Below, piece after piece: positions 7,978-18,100 of a stretch of 64,000 bases of DNA; position 1 is the first letter of the stretch, and each line of letters starts with the position of its first letter. The stretch lies in assembly GCF_020529025.1 (NCBI RefSeq), contig NZ_JACNMM010000006.1:1-64000 (forward strand), written 5' to 3'. The notes beneath the pieces were generated by a model, which had not been told where the DNA came from, made no database searches, and was given only the letters and a program-made list of their open reading frames with translations. The position numbers and the translations under genes are program-made. The stretch is from Oceaniglobus trochenteri (GTDB lineage: Bacteria > Pseudomonadota > Alphaproteobacteria > Rhodobacterales > Rhodobacteraceae).

Positions 7978-9308
7978 AAACGTGCAGTAAAACCCAGGCC
8001 GAAGACCTGGACTTCGTCGCCGGGCTGTTTGCGCAGCGGCTCGGCGACATAAAGGGCCACGGGCGTTTCCCCCACCTCGAAAGTGAGCGAAAGGCCGATG
8101 CTGCTGCGATTTTGCCAGCCATCATTGATCTGCCCGTTCAACGTATCGTCCAATCCCCAGGCAGCGCCGGTTTCGAAAAAGATGCCCCCGCGCATACCGC
8201 TTCCGAAAATCTCGCCGAAATCCCGCTGCAATTCGACGTAGCTCACAAGAAACTTGTTCCCGCCCAGGGCGTCGCCGCTGTCACGCGGGCCGACCCCGCG
8301 TGGCGCGAAGCCGCGAAAGGTATCGGCACCGGGAAAGAAGCGGTCGATGCTGCGCGTGGCATTGCCCGACAACCCGCTGACCATGCCCCCCCGGACGCCG
8401 GATTGCAGGCGCAGGGTTTCGCTGATCGGCAGTTGCGCCTGCAACTCGAACCGCGTGTCAGACAGCGGGTCCGAGCCGCCGAGGTTCCAGAAGAACTGAT
8501 CGAGGGCGATCGAATATCCGGGACGTGCCCAGTCGGCACGCTCGCCCTCCAACCCGGTGCTGCTGGTGAAATCAAGCGAGAACCGCAGGTAGGGCGCGGT
8601 GTTCTGGCTGTCCTTCGCCTCTTGCCGGACAAGAGCGCTGGCATTCGCATCGACATTTCCCATCCGTTGCTGGCGCAGGCCAAGACCGGCCTCAAGCCGC
8701 AGATCATCGTCCGGCATCCATGCAAGGTAGGGTTCAAACCTGATGCTGCGGTGGGAATAGCTCTGGTCATCGTAATCGGATTCGCGTGCGATCAGGTCCA
8801 GCCCAAGGTCAAGACCTTCGCCCCGTATGTCGGTACGATAGAGGTTGGCGTCAAAGCTCCTGACCTCGGTATTGTACATCAGGTGCAACGCGCCATAGGT
8901 CGATGGAAAGAGATTGTACTGTTCAAACGACAGCTCTGCCGTCAGCCCGTCCTGGGCCACATATGAGATTGTCCCCTCCACACGTCCGGGGCGCGAATCC
9001 GTTTCCGCCACCTCGATGATCAGAAGATCACCCTCGGGGTAAAGCCTGACCGAATCGAATACACCGGTGGACATCAGGCAATCCTCGATCGCCCGCAAAT
9101 CGATGGAGGAATAATCGACACCCGCCATGGCACCGCAGGTCATGCGGACATCATCCTCGGGGATGAATTCGGCGCCCCTCACCTCGACCGCGCGGAATTC
9201 GCGCGCCGCGGCCGCTTGCAGGCCAGCCAGCAGAAGACCGCAGGCCAATGTCGCCGTTCCGGCAAGGGCCGCATAACTTCTAATACCGCAATTCGTCACT
9301 ACCGGCAC
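7974..9308 (-). CDS. Single-POTRA Omp85-family outer-membrane barrel protein
   Basis: 444 residues from ATG 9308. Signal peptide residues 1-35 end near LQAAAA. Residues 36-105 form one POTRA domain (FRAVEVRGAEFIPEDDV through GVFDSVRLYPEGDLLIIEV) with two Cys that could form a disulfide. The rest is a 16-strand-type barrel with the Omp85 motif FRGFAPRGVGPRDSG and a terminal Phe. BamA has five POTRAs, TamA three and TpsB two, so this is a minimal form. It is the last gene of the type I secretion operon, 46 bp after HlyD. A role in assembling or anchoring the secreted Bap-like proteins is inferred. Confidence 0.85.
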   Translation of the reverse strand: MPVVTNCGIRSYAALAGTATLACGLLLAGLQAAAAREFRAVEVRGAEFIPEDDVRMTCGAMAGVDYSSIDLRAIEDCLMSTGVFDSVRLYPEGDLLIIEVAETDSRPGRVEGTISYVAQDGLTAELSFEQYNLFPSTYGALHLMYNTEVRSFDANLYRTDIRGEGLDLGLDLIARESDYDDQSYSHRSIRFEPYLAWMPDDDLRLEAGLGLRQQRMGNVDANASALVRQEAKDSQNTAPYLRFSLDFTSSTGLEGERADWARPGYSIALDQFFWNLGGSDPLSDTRFELQAQLPISETLRLQSGVRGGMVSGLSGNATRSIDRFFPGADTFRGFAPRGVGPRDSGDALGGNKFLVSYVELQRDFGEIFGSGMRGGIFFETGAAWGLDDTLNGQINDGWQNRSSIGLSLTFEVGETPVALYVAEPLRKQPGDEVQVFGLGFTARF

Positions 9309-9354
9309 GGGTCTTCCTTTTCAGATCTTTCGTGTGTCACAGAGCTATATCGTG

Positions 9355-10527
9355 TCAGCGCAGCCGTGCATTCAGCAATGGGCGCGTCAGATAGCTGAGG
9401 ATCGAACGTTTGCCGCTTTCGATATCGACCTGGGCAACCATCCCCGGGCGTATCGGGTATTGCTCTCCGAAACGTTCGAGATAATTGAGCTCCGTGCTGA
9501 CCATGACGCGATAGAAATCCTGGGTGCCGGTGCGGGTTTCCTCTTCGACCGTATCTTCGGAAATCTGCACCACGGTGCCTTCAAGATCGCCATAGATCGA
9601 GAAATCATAGGCGGTGATCTTTACGCTGGTCGGCATGCCGGGGGCAATGAAGGCCACATCGCGCGGCAGAACCTTTGTTTCGATGATCAGTTTGTCATCG
9701 ATCGGCGTGATCTCCATGATCGACTCGCCAGGTTGAACAACGCCGCCCAGAGTAGTGATGGCGATATTGTTCACCCTGCCCGCCACCGGCGAGCGGATGT
9801 TTGTGCGCTGCAATTCGTCCTTCTTCTGCACCAGTTCCTGCTGCAGCGTGCCAAGCTTGGCGCGGCGCTGCGCAAGATCCTTGTAGGCGTCCTGGACATA
9901 GGCATTGCGGGTTTCACCGATCTTGCCGTCCAGTTCTGCCTTCTTCTGCTGAAGCTGCAACAGGTCGATCCGGCTGACCGAACCGCGTTCGGCCAGCGGT
10001 TCGGTGATGTCGATCTGCTCCTGGATGGTGTCGCGTTCCCCAACCAGCGCCAGAAGCGATGCTTCGAGTTTCGTTCGCCGTGCGTTGAACAGGCGCAGTT
10101 CGGCGCGTTCGGTTTCCGAAGGCGTGGGGCCGAAATCAAGCTTCGGATGTTCCAGCACTTCCGCCTCGAGCCGGGCCAATTCTGCCACAAGGGTTTCGAT
10201 CTGCGCTTCGGTGGCCTTGAAGGCCGATTCTGTGCGCGTCGGGTCAAGCTGGGCCAGAACCTCGCCCTTCTGGACGGTATCGCCTTCCCGCACCATGAGT
10301 GCCGAAAGGATGCCGCCCTCAAGGCTCTGGATGGTCTGCATGCGTTGCGCCGGAACGACCCGGCCATCGCCACGCGTAACTTCGTTCACCTCGGCAACCG
10401 CGGCCCAGGCGATGGCCGCGACAAGCGAAAGAACCACCGTCTGGATCGTCAGCCGCGCCCGGGCAAGGGTCTGGCGGCGATAGCTGCCGTCGACATGGCT
10501 TGGGTCGAAGATGTCGGCATTGCTCAT
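9355..10527 (-). CDS. HlyD-family type I secretion periplasmic adaptor
   Basis: 390 residues. A short cytoplasmic N-terminus and one membrane segment (about 25-45) precede a biotinyl-lipoyl half (IQSLEGGILSALMVREGDTVQKGE). A long coiled-coil hairpin spans about 95-250. The second lipoyl half opens RSPVAGRVNNIAITTLGG and the C-terminus has the HlyD signature FYRVMV...YPIRPGMVAQVDIESGKRS. It overlaps the ABC gene by ATGA (10524-10527), so the two are translationally coupled. It would bridge the inner-membrane ABC protein to the TolC-like channel encoded two genes upstream. Confidence 0.95.
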   Translation of the reverse strand: MSNADIFDPSHVDGSYRRQTLARARLTIQTVVLSLVAAIAWAAVAEVNEVTRGDGRVVPAQRMQTIQSLEGGILSALMVREGDTVQKGEVLAQLDPTRTESAFKATEAQIETLVAELARLEAEVLEHPKLDFGPTPSETERAELRLFNARRTKLEASLLALVGERDTIQEQIDITEPLAERGSVSRIDLLQLQQKKAELDGKIGETRNAYVQDAYKDLAQRRAKLGTLQQELVQKKDELQRTNIRSPVAGRVNNIAITTLGGVVQPGESIMEITPIDDKLIIETKVLPRDVAFIAPGMPTSVKITAYDFSIYGDLEGTVVQISEDTVEEETRTGTQDFYRVMVSTELNYLERFGEQYPIRPGMVAQVDIESGKRSILSYLTRPLLNARLR

Positions 10528-12662
10528 GTCACGACCTTGACCTGGGGTTTGGCCGCGGCACTGTTGGCCCGCGCGGCGTTGAGGATCTTCATCAGGTCGC
10601 CGTCACGGGCGATCTTGCCTTCCTTCAGGACCAGCGTGCGCTCCGTCAGGCTCAGCAATTCGCGCTTGTGGGTCGAAATGATGGTGGTCCGGTCCTGCAG
10701 CCAGGTCTTCAGGTGGGCGATGACCTTGCTTTCGGTGATGTGATCGAAGGCGGCGGTCGGTTCGTCCAGCAGCACGATCTTCGGGTCCTGAAGCAGTATC
10801 CGGGCAAGACCGATGGATTGCCGCTGTCCGCCCGAAACATTGCCGTTGCCCTGGATCTGAAGATCAAGCCCCCGGACATGGCGACGCACGAAATTCCCCA
10901 AACCGACGTGATCCAGCGCTTCGAGAAGTTCGTCGTCGGAATGCAGGCTGTGATCCAGCAGCAGATTGTCGCGCAAAGACCCCTGGAACAGGGCAACCGA
11001 CTGCGGAAGGTATCCGATCTGGCGGCGACGATCCAGCGGATCGATCTGGCCGAGGGCCAGATTGTCGACAAGCACGCTGCCGCTTTCGGGGTCGGTCAGC
11101 CCGGCCAGCAGGCGCAGCAGGGTCGATTTTCCCGCGCCATTCCCCCCCAGCAGCGCGATACGCTCGCCCGGCGCAATGCTCAGATCGCGGATATTCACCA
11201 CCGGCGGCGCCTGAGGATCATGGCGATAGACCATGTTCTCGATCTCGTACTTGCCCGTCAGCGACGAGGCCCGGACGAAATGTCGGTCTGCCGGGCGTTC
11301 GACCGGCAGGCCCATGATCTTGTCCAGCCCGTCCATTGCGGCGCGCACCTGTTGCCAGCGCGTCAGCAAACCGGCCACCTGGCCCATGGGCGACATCGCC
11401 CGGCTGGTCAGGATCGTGCAGGCAATCAGGCTGCCCACGGTCAGATCGCCGCGGCTGATCAGGTAGACGCCGGCGATGATCACGCCAGCATAGGCGAATT
11501 TCTGCACGCTGCTGACCGTCTGGCCCAGAAGGTTGGTCAGGTGGCGCGTCTGCACGGCGGTATTGGCCATGGTGGCCGAAAGCTGTGCATGGGTGCGTTG
11601 CAGCCGCATTTCCGCGCGCGAGGCCTTGACGGTTTCAAGGTTCGAGATGGTTTCGAGCAGCAGACCGTTCAACGCCGCGGATTCGCGGACATTCTCGCGC
11701 GATGCACGGGCAAGCCTTTTTTGCATCAGAAGACCCGGCAATATGGTCAGGATCACCCCGACCACGGCCACCAGCGCGACCAGCCCGCCGATCCACCAGA
11801 TCACCGCGATGAAGATCAAGACGAAGGGGATGTCGCAAAGGGCCGTCACCGTTCCGGAGGTGAAGAATTCACGCACCATGGCGAAATCGCGCACCTGGTT
11901 GGCAAAAACTCCGGTCGACTTCGGCTGATGCGCAAGGCGCATGTTCGCCACCTTGTCGAACAGCTGTGCGGAAAGTTTCAGGTCAAGGTCGCGCCCCGAA
12001 ATGTCGATGAGAGAGGCACGCATGACCCGCAGCAGCACCTCAAGCAGAATGGCAAGACCGACACCGCTGGCCAGAATCCAAAGCGTATCGAAGGCGTTGC
12101 TGGGCACCACGCGGTCATAGACCTGCATCGAGAAAAGCGCGGTCGCGACGGCAAGGATATTGGCGGCGAACGAGGCCAGCACCACATCGCGGTAGATCCA
12201 CCAGTTTTTCAGAACCGGCCCGAGAATCCAGTGCCGCCCGTGGGGGTTCGGTTCATCCAGGCGATCGGAAACGATATCGACGGGCTTGGACACCAGGACG
12301 CGGCCGTCGCACTGCCTGTGGAGTTCGTCGAGCGACCATTTCACCCGGCCGCCGCCCGATTCGGGCAGTATGACCGTGGCGTAGACCTTGTTGTACTGCT
12401 CAAGAACGACGGTGCGCCCGTCTTTCAGGAACAGCAGGACCGGCAGACTGTGCGACGGGAATGAGGTGATCGGATCCCGGCAGACACGGCAGCTCATGTT
12501 GATGCGGCGCAGGGCCATGGGTGCCAGGTCGATCGGCATCCTCTTACCGGGCTCGATGGGCAGTCCGTTGGTCAGGCGCGCGGGCGAGGTCGCGACGCCC
12601 TGGGCGCGGCAAAGTTCGATAAGCCCAACGACGATGGGATCGGAATGGACCTGGTCAAACAT
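10524..12662 (-). CDS. Type I secretion ABC permease/ATPase (LapB-like)
   Basis: 712 residues. The N-terminal ~130 residues resemble a C39 peptidase domain without the catalytic Cys, that is a C39-like docking domain as in LapB/HlyB. A six-helix membrane domain spans about 150-440. The nucleotide-binding domain has Walker A GGNGAGKST, signature NVSGGQRQS, Walker B KIVLLDEPTAAFD and switch His in ISTHK. Substrates of such transporters carry uncleaved C-terminal signals and no Sec peptide, which suits the neighbouring Bap-like proteins. It lies 32 bp after tolC and overlaps hlyD. Confidence 0.95.
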   Translation of the reverse strand: MFDQVHSDPIVVGLIELCRAQGVATSPARLTNGLPIEPGKRMPIDLAPMALRRINMSCRVCRDPITSFPSHSLPVLLFLKDGRTVVLEQYNKVYATVILPESGGGRVKWSLDELHRQCDGRVLVSKPVDIVSDRLDEPNPHGRHWILGPVLKNWWIYRDVVLASFAANILAVATALFSMQVYDRVVPSNAFDTLWILASGVGLAILLEVLLRVMRASLIDISGRDLDLKLSAQLFDKVANMRLAHQPKSTGVFANQVRDFAMVREFFTSGTVTALCDIPFVLIFIAVIWWIGGLVALVAVVGVILTILPGLLMQKRLARASRENVRESAALNGLLLETISNLETVKASRAEMRLQRTHAQLSATMANTAVQTRHLTNLLGQTVSSVQKFAYAGVIIAGVYLISRGDLTVGSLIACTILTSRAMSPMGQVAGLLTRWQQVRAAMDGLDKIMGLPVERPADRHFVRASSLTGKYEIENMVYRHDPQAPPVVNIRDLSIAPGERIALLGGNGAGKSTLLRLLAGLTDPESGSVLVDNLALGQIDPLDRRRQIGYLPQSVALFQGSLRDNLLLDHSLHSDDELLEALDHVGLGNFVRRHVRGLDLQIQGNGNVSGGQRQSIGLARILLQDPKIVLLDEPTAAFDHITESKVIAHLKTWLQDRTTIISTHKRELLSLTERTLVLKEGKIARDGDLMKILNAARANSAAAKPQVKVVT

Positions 12663-12694
12663 TCATCGAACTCCTTCGAAACCGCGGGCCAGGG

Positions 12695-13975
12695 TCACTG
12701 CGTTCTGGCAAACGGTAGAATCAGTGTCCCGAGCACTCCGAGATCGTGCGCCGCGATGTATTCGGTACGTTTTCGTTCATCATAGGTATCGACCTGGTCG
12801 ATCTGCGCGTCGTAAAGATCACGACCGGTCGTCAGCACGTCGATCAACTCGCGTTTGCCGGCGGTGAACTGCTCTTCGTAGTTGTCCAGCACCCGCCGCG
12901 CCTGAACCAGCTGGGCCTCGCGCGACGTTTCGTTGGCGCGCAGGGTCTGGAGATGTTGCAGCGCCGTCTGGGCCACGTTGCTGAGCTGCCGTTCGACCGC
13001 CCGCACCGAGGATTGCGCCGCCTTCAGATCCTGTTGCGCGACCTGGATTCCCCGGCCCCCGAAGCTGCCTGCGTTCAGGTCAACACCGGCAGAGAGGCCG
13101 ATCGCGGTGCGGCTGCGTCCGCCATTCAGATCCTTGCGCCCCTGCGCCTGAAGCTTGATGGTGGGCAGGCGCGACGCACGCGCCGTATCCACCTTGGCAG
13201 CGGCCTCATCCGCCATCGAACGGGCAGAGATGTAATCCGGGGCAATGCGCACCGCAGCAAGAATCCTGTCGCCCTTGGAGTAATGCTGGGCAAAGCCGAT
13301 TTCGGGCGGGCGCCCCACGCTCGAAACCGGTCTGCCGGTCAGGAACTCGATCTGCATCAGGCTCATGTCGCGGTCCGACTGCAACCGCGAAAGCTGATCG
13401 CGGGCGCGCGCGATCTCAAGGCGGGCACGCGCGACTTCACCGTTATCTCCAAGCCCGGCCCGGCCCCGCGCCTCGGATTGTTCGGCCAGCCGGCCGGCAT
13501 ATGTCATGTAATCCTGGGTAAGCCGGATCTTGCGCTCGGCGATCTCGACATCCAGGAAGGTTTCGGCAACCTGCAGCGTCAGCCCCTCGACCGCCATCTT
13601 CAGCTCGGACACGGATTGCACTCGTGCTTGCGAGGCCACCTGGATCTTGCTGCGGATCAGCCCCCAGTCATAGAGAACCTGCGAAACGGTCAGTGTGATC
13701 CCCGGCCCGCTCGAGTCGGTCGTGCCGCTGTCTGCCGCCACGCTGAGGCTGGGATAATAGGCATCACGCTCTTCCTGAACGCCGATGGTCTTGCTTGCGA
13801 CCTGCTGGCGCAGGGCCGTGATGTTTGGGTCAAGTTCCGTTGCCAGCCGCACCGCGTCCGGCAGGGAAACCTGCGCCATCGCCGCACCGCCGTACACGGC
13901 ACCAAAAGCAACACCAATGCAAACCGCCCAATGCTTCAGTCGTGTCCTGGCCAGGACGGTCGGAGCACTTCTCAT
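12695..13975 (-). CDS. TolC-family outer-membrane channel of the type I system
   Basis: 426 residues. The signal peptide ends near GGAAMA. Two tandem TolC repeats follow, each with long coiled-coil helices and the amphipathic strand pair (SVAADSGTTDSSGPGITLTVSQVLYD split by loops; IGLSAGVDLNAGSFGGRG). The start ATG overlaps the stop of the upstream prefix protein (ATGA). In LapA-type systems the TolC homolog also retains adhesins through an N-terminal module, which is relevant because three proteins here share an N-terminal prefix domain. Confidence 0.93.
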   Translation of the reverse strand: MRSAPTVLARTRLKHWAVCIGVAFGAVYGGAAMAQVSLPDAVRLATELDPNITALRQQVASKTIGVQEERDAYYPSLSVAADSGTTDSSGPGITLTVSQVLYDWGLIRSKIQVASQARVQSVSELKMAVEGLTLQVAETFLDVEIAERKIRLTQDYMTYAGRLAEQSEARGRAGLGDNGEVARARLEIARARDQLSRLQSDRDMSLMQIEFLTGRPVSSVGRPPEIGFAQHYSKGDRILAAVRIAPDYISARSMADEAAAKVDTARASRLPTIKLQAQGRKDLNGGRSRTAIGLSAGVDLNAGSFGGRGIQVAQQDLKAAQSSVRAVERQLSNVAQTALQHLQTLRANETSREAQLVQARRVLDNYEEQFTAGKRELIDVLTTGRDLYDAQIDQVDTYDERKRTEYIAAHDLGVLGTLILPFARTQ

Positions 13976-14820
13976 ACTTCAGCCTCGGTCATGAATTCCG
14001 TCATCAATTGTCCGACCGGGGCGAAATCGGCGTGGCCGCTATCCTGCCACCCTCCCATCAGCCCGCCCAGTGGATCGTCTTCCTCTGGCGCCGCTGACAC
14101 CGCATCCGCGTCGCTTTCCGGCGCCATCTCGGCGGGCGCGGTCGCGTCGGCGCCGTTGCCGAACAGGGTTTCGATCTCACTGGCGAGGGTCGTCCCCTCG
14201 GCATCGGCACCCACAAGCCCTTCGATCTCACGCGCCAGTTCGGCCTGCGCCGCCCCCGCATCCTGAACGGACGGCTCATTCGGGCTGTCGCCTTCGAGAT
14301 CTTCACCAACCATCAGGTTCGTGCCACCAAATCCGGTGGCCAACCCCAGACCGCCAAGCAAGAGGGGGTTTGACCAGCCAGACCCGTCGTCCCCGTCGAC
14401 CACACCTTCATTGTCGGCCTGAGGCTGCACCATTCCATCAGGGGCCTGCGGACCGCCGACACCAGAAGGCAACGACTGGGGGGTCACGATGGACTCACCC
14501 GTCCCGGCATCGGAAACTTCGATATCCTCGGGGTTTGGTTCGGGGGCCACCAGGCCGGTAATCACTTCGTTTCCATCGACGGTATTCAGGCGGCTGAAAT
14601 CGCCCTGGGCATCAATGACGAAAAAATCCTGCAGGCTCAGCTGCTGTCCATCCCGGAACCGAATTTCAAGATCCGGGCCGATCTTTGCGTATTCGACAAT
14701 CCCTGGCGCACCCATGCCAAGCGTAACGTCCGTTGCACCATCCAGATCAAACCTGGAGCCGACCTGACGCATAGGCGCGCTGTCGGCGTTTGTCAGGCGC
14801 GTAAAGAATTCGATCGCCAT
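13972..14820 (-). CDS. Short BapA-prefix-like acidic protein heading the type I operon
   Basis: 282 residues from ATG 14820, chosen because GGAGG lies 7 nt upstream; a longer frame to 14892 has no such site. Residues 1-85 are a divergent version of the prefix domain (IVEYAKIGPDLEIRFRDGQ, LQDFFVIDAQGDFS). A Gly/Leu-rich stretch (NPLLLGGLGLATGFGG, about residues 148-163) parallels the hydrophobic stretch of the longer proteins. The remainder is Asp/Glu/Ala-rich without repeats and ends MTEFMTEAEV. It is co-translated with tolC. It might be a minimal secreted substrate, a retention plug or an accessory protein; none can be chosen from sequence. Confidence 0.75.
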   Translation of the reverse strand: MAIEFFTRLTNADSAPMRQVGSRFDLDGATDVTLGMGAPGIVEYAKIGPDLEIRFRDGQQLSLQDFFVIDAQGDFSRLNTVDGNEVITGLVAPEPNPEDIEVSDAGTGESIVTPQSLPSGVGGPQAPDGMVQPQADNEGVVDGDDGSGWSNPLLLGGLGLATGFGGTNLMVGEDLEGDSPNEPSVQDAGAAQAELAREIEGLVGADAEGTTLASEIETLFGNGADATAPAEMAPESDADAVSAAPEEDDPLGGLMGGWQDSGHADFAPVGQLMTEFMTEAEV

Positions 14821-14898
14821 ATGCGCACCTCCAAATGGTAGCTGCACACTCCCGTCAAGAACCGGCAATCGACAGAGGAGGCCTGCATTCAACCAGTC

Positions 14899-14908
14899 CT
14901 ACCAAAGT
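14899..14908 (+). promoter_or_regulatory. ATACNAAAGT-like site upstream of the type I operon
   Basis: CTACCAAAGT, one mismatch, 79-88 bp upstream of the ATG at 14820, in a 289-bp AT-richer gap (14821-15109). Confidence 0.4.
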
Positions 14909-15109
14909 ATGTCTATCGATTGCCGCGGGCCAGAGTTGTGCATTTTCCGTCCGTTAGAGTCATCTCTACCTATCCGGGCACCATCTTTCAATTGTATTGT
15001 CCAATTTTTCGTCGCCCTCAGGTGGAGTTCTCAATCTGCCCGAAAATGCCGCTTTAATGGAAGATTGGTAAGATCTCCCAATCCGTCCGAAGGTCGTTCA
15101 ATTGGCCGA

Positions 15110-18100
15110 TCAATCGGCCTGATCATCGGGCGTCGTTCTGAACAAGCCGCTCAAAAGCGAATTCCCTGCATCCGAAATGTCGTCGAACAGGGTACCAAGC
15201 GCACCCTCCACCGCGTCTTCGCCTGCCAGGTCGCCCTCTTCGCGAGGCGCAATATCCTCGTCGCTTGACGCCGCCGGCTCAAGGAGCAGGCCAAGCGAGC
15301 TTGCAGCACCACTGAGAATATCGCCATCCGCGCCTGTCCCGAGAATATGGTTGAGCAAATCATCAACCTCGGCATCCGGCATCTGGTTCGTGGCATCCGC
15401 CCCGATAATTCCCTCTTCGACAAGCGTGCCGCTCAGCAGGTCGCCACCTTCGAGGCCGGCAAAAAGATCGTCCGCGTCATCATGCACTGGCATCTCGACA
15501 TCGACACCAAAGGTATCGGCGTCGCCAAGCAGACCGTCAAAAACGGGGCTGCCGCTGTCGGTGGCTAGGAAATCCTCGAGATAACCATCATCTTCGCCCT
15601 CTTGGGCTTCGGGCTGCTCATCGACGACGACATCATCGGCTTCCGCCGGCGGCGGTGCATTATCGCCGCTCCCGGCTGTCTCCGAAGGCTCATCGTCGGA
15701 TTCCGTCACGACGGGATCAACTACCGATGCCGCTGCATCAACAGCTGCCGCAACGCCCACGTTCTGCCGGTTCCCCAACACGCCGCCTTCGCCGATCAGC
15801 GAGTCCAGTAGGCCGTCTTCGCCCGTCACCGTGTCCAGAACACTGTCCACGAGGCCGTCTTCGCCCACGACGCCGTCTTCGCCCGCAACCGCTTCAACGA
15901 CGCCGTCTACAAGACCGTCATCGTCCGCGACGGTGTCGAGAGCGCTGTCCACAACGCCACCCTCGCCGAGCACCTCGTCGGTGATGTCGTCCACAAGGCC
16001 ATCGTCACCGAGCGTCGCGTCAAGCACGCCGTCCTCACCGACAAGGGCGTCTGCCGCGCCATTCTCATCGGCCACCACTTCGACAGGTTCCTCGGGCGTA
16101 TCAAGATCGTCGTCGGCGCCGCCACCCAGAAGGCCGCCGAGCAAGCCGTCTTCGCCCGCCACCGTGTCCAGAACGCCGCCAACGAGGCCGTCGTCGCCGA
16201 CCACCGCGTCAAGCAGGCCATCTTCGCCTGTCACCGTGTCAAGGGCGTTGCCCACGACGCCGTCTTCGCCCGCAACCGCTTCAACGACGCCGTCTACAAG
16301 ACCGTCATCGCCCGCGACGGTGTCGAGAGCGCTGTCCACAACGCCACCCTCGCCAAGCACCTCGTCGGTGATGTCGTCCACAAGACCATCGTCACCAAGC
16401 GTCGCGTCAAGCACGCCGTCTTCACCGACAAGGGCGTCTGCCGCGCCATTCTCATCGGCCACCACTTCGACAGGTTCCTCGGGCGTATCAAGATCGTCGT
16501 CGGCGCCGCCACCCAGAAGGCCGCCGAGCAAGCCGTCTTCGCCCGCCACCGTGTCCAGAACGCCGCCAACGAGGCCGTCGTCGCCGACCACCGCGTCAAG
16601 CAGGCCATCTTCGCCTGTCACCGTGTCAAGGGCGTTGCCCACGACGCCGTCTTCGCCCGCAACCGCTTCAACGACGCCGTCTACAAGACCGTCATCGCCC
16701 GCGACGGTGTCGAGAGCGCTGTCCACAACGCCATCCTCGCCAAGCACCTCGTCGGTGATGTCGTCAACAAGACCATCGTCACCGAGCGTCGCGTCAAGCA
16801 CGCCGTCCTCACCGACAAAGGCGTCTGCCGCGCCATTCTCATCGGTCACCGCTTCGACAAGTTCCTCGGGTGTATCGACATCGTCGTCGGCGCCGCCACC
16901 CAGAAGGCCGCCGAGCAGTCCCCCAAGCAGACCGTCCTCGCCCGCCACCGTGTCCAGAACGCTGTCCACGAGGCCATCCTCGCCAAGGACACCGTCGGTG
17001 ATGTCGTCAACTAGGCCATCGTCACCAAGCGTCGCGTCAAGCACGCCGTCCTCACCGACAAGGGCGTCTGCCGCGCCATTCTCATCGGCCACCGCTTCGA
17101 CAGGTTCCTCGGGCGTATCAAGATCGTCGTCGGCGCCCCCACCCAGAAGGCCGCCAAGCAAGCCGTCCTCGCCCGTCACCGTGTCCAGAACGTCGCCAAC
17201 GAGGCCGTCGTCGCCGACCACCGCGTCAAGCAGGCCATCTTCGCCTGTCACCGTGTCAAGGGCGTTGTCCACGAGGCCGTCTTCCCCGGCGACCGTTTCA
17301 ACGACGCCGTCAACAAGACCACCCTCACCCGCGACGGCGTCGAGAGCGTTGTCCACAACGCCACCCTCGCCGAGCACTTCGTCGGTGATGTCGTCAACAA
17401 GACCATCGTCACCAAGCGTCGCGTCAAGCAAGCCGTCCTCGCCGACCACCGTGTCCAGCAGGCCGTCTTCACCCGTCACCGTGCCAAGGGCGTTGCCCAC
17501 GAGGCCGTCTTCGCCCACGAGTCCGTCTTCCCCGGCAACCGCTTCAACGACGCTGTCAACAAGACCGTCCTCACCCGCGACGGTGTCGAGAGCGCTGTCC
17601 ACAACGCCACCCTCGCCAAGCACCTCGTCGGTGATGTCGTCCACAAGGCCATCGTCACCAAGCGTCGCGTCAAGCACGCCGTCCTCACCGACAAGGGCGT
17701 CTGTCGCGCCATTTTCATCGGCCACCGCTTCGACAGGCTCATCGGGTGTATCAAGATCGTCGTCGGCGCCGCCACCCAGAAGGCCGCCGAGCAAGCCGTC
17801 CTCGCCCGCCACCGTGTCCAGAACGCCGCCAACGAGGCCATCTTCGCCAAGGACACCGTCCAGAACGCCATCCTCGCCGATCACCGAGTCCAGCAGACCG
17901 TCTTCGCCCGTCACCGTGTCCAGAACGCTGTCTACGAGGCCATCCTCGCCCAGGACACCGTCCAGAACGCCATCCTCGCCGATCACCGAGTCCAGCAGGC
18001 CGTCCTCGCCCGCCACCGTGTCCAGAACGCCGCCAACGAGGCCATCTTCGCCAAGGACACCGTCAAGAACGCCATCCTCGCCGATCACCGAGTCCAGCAG

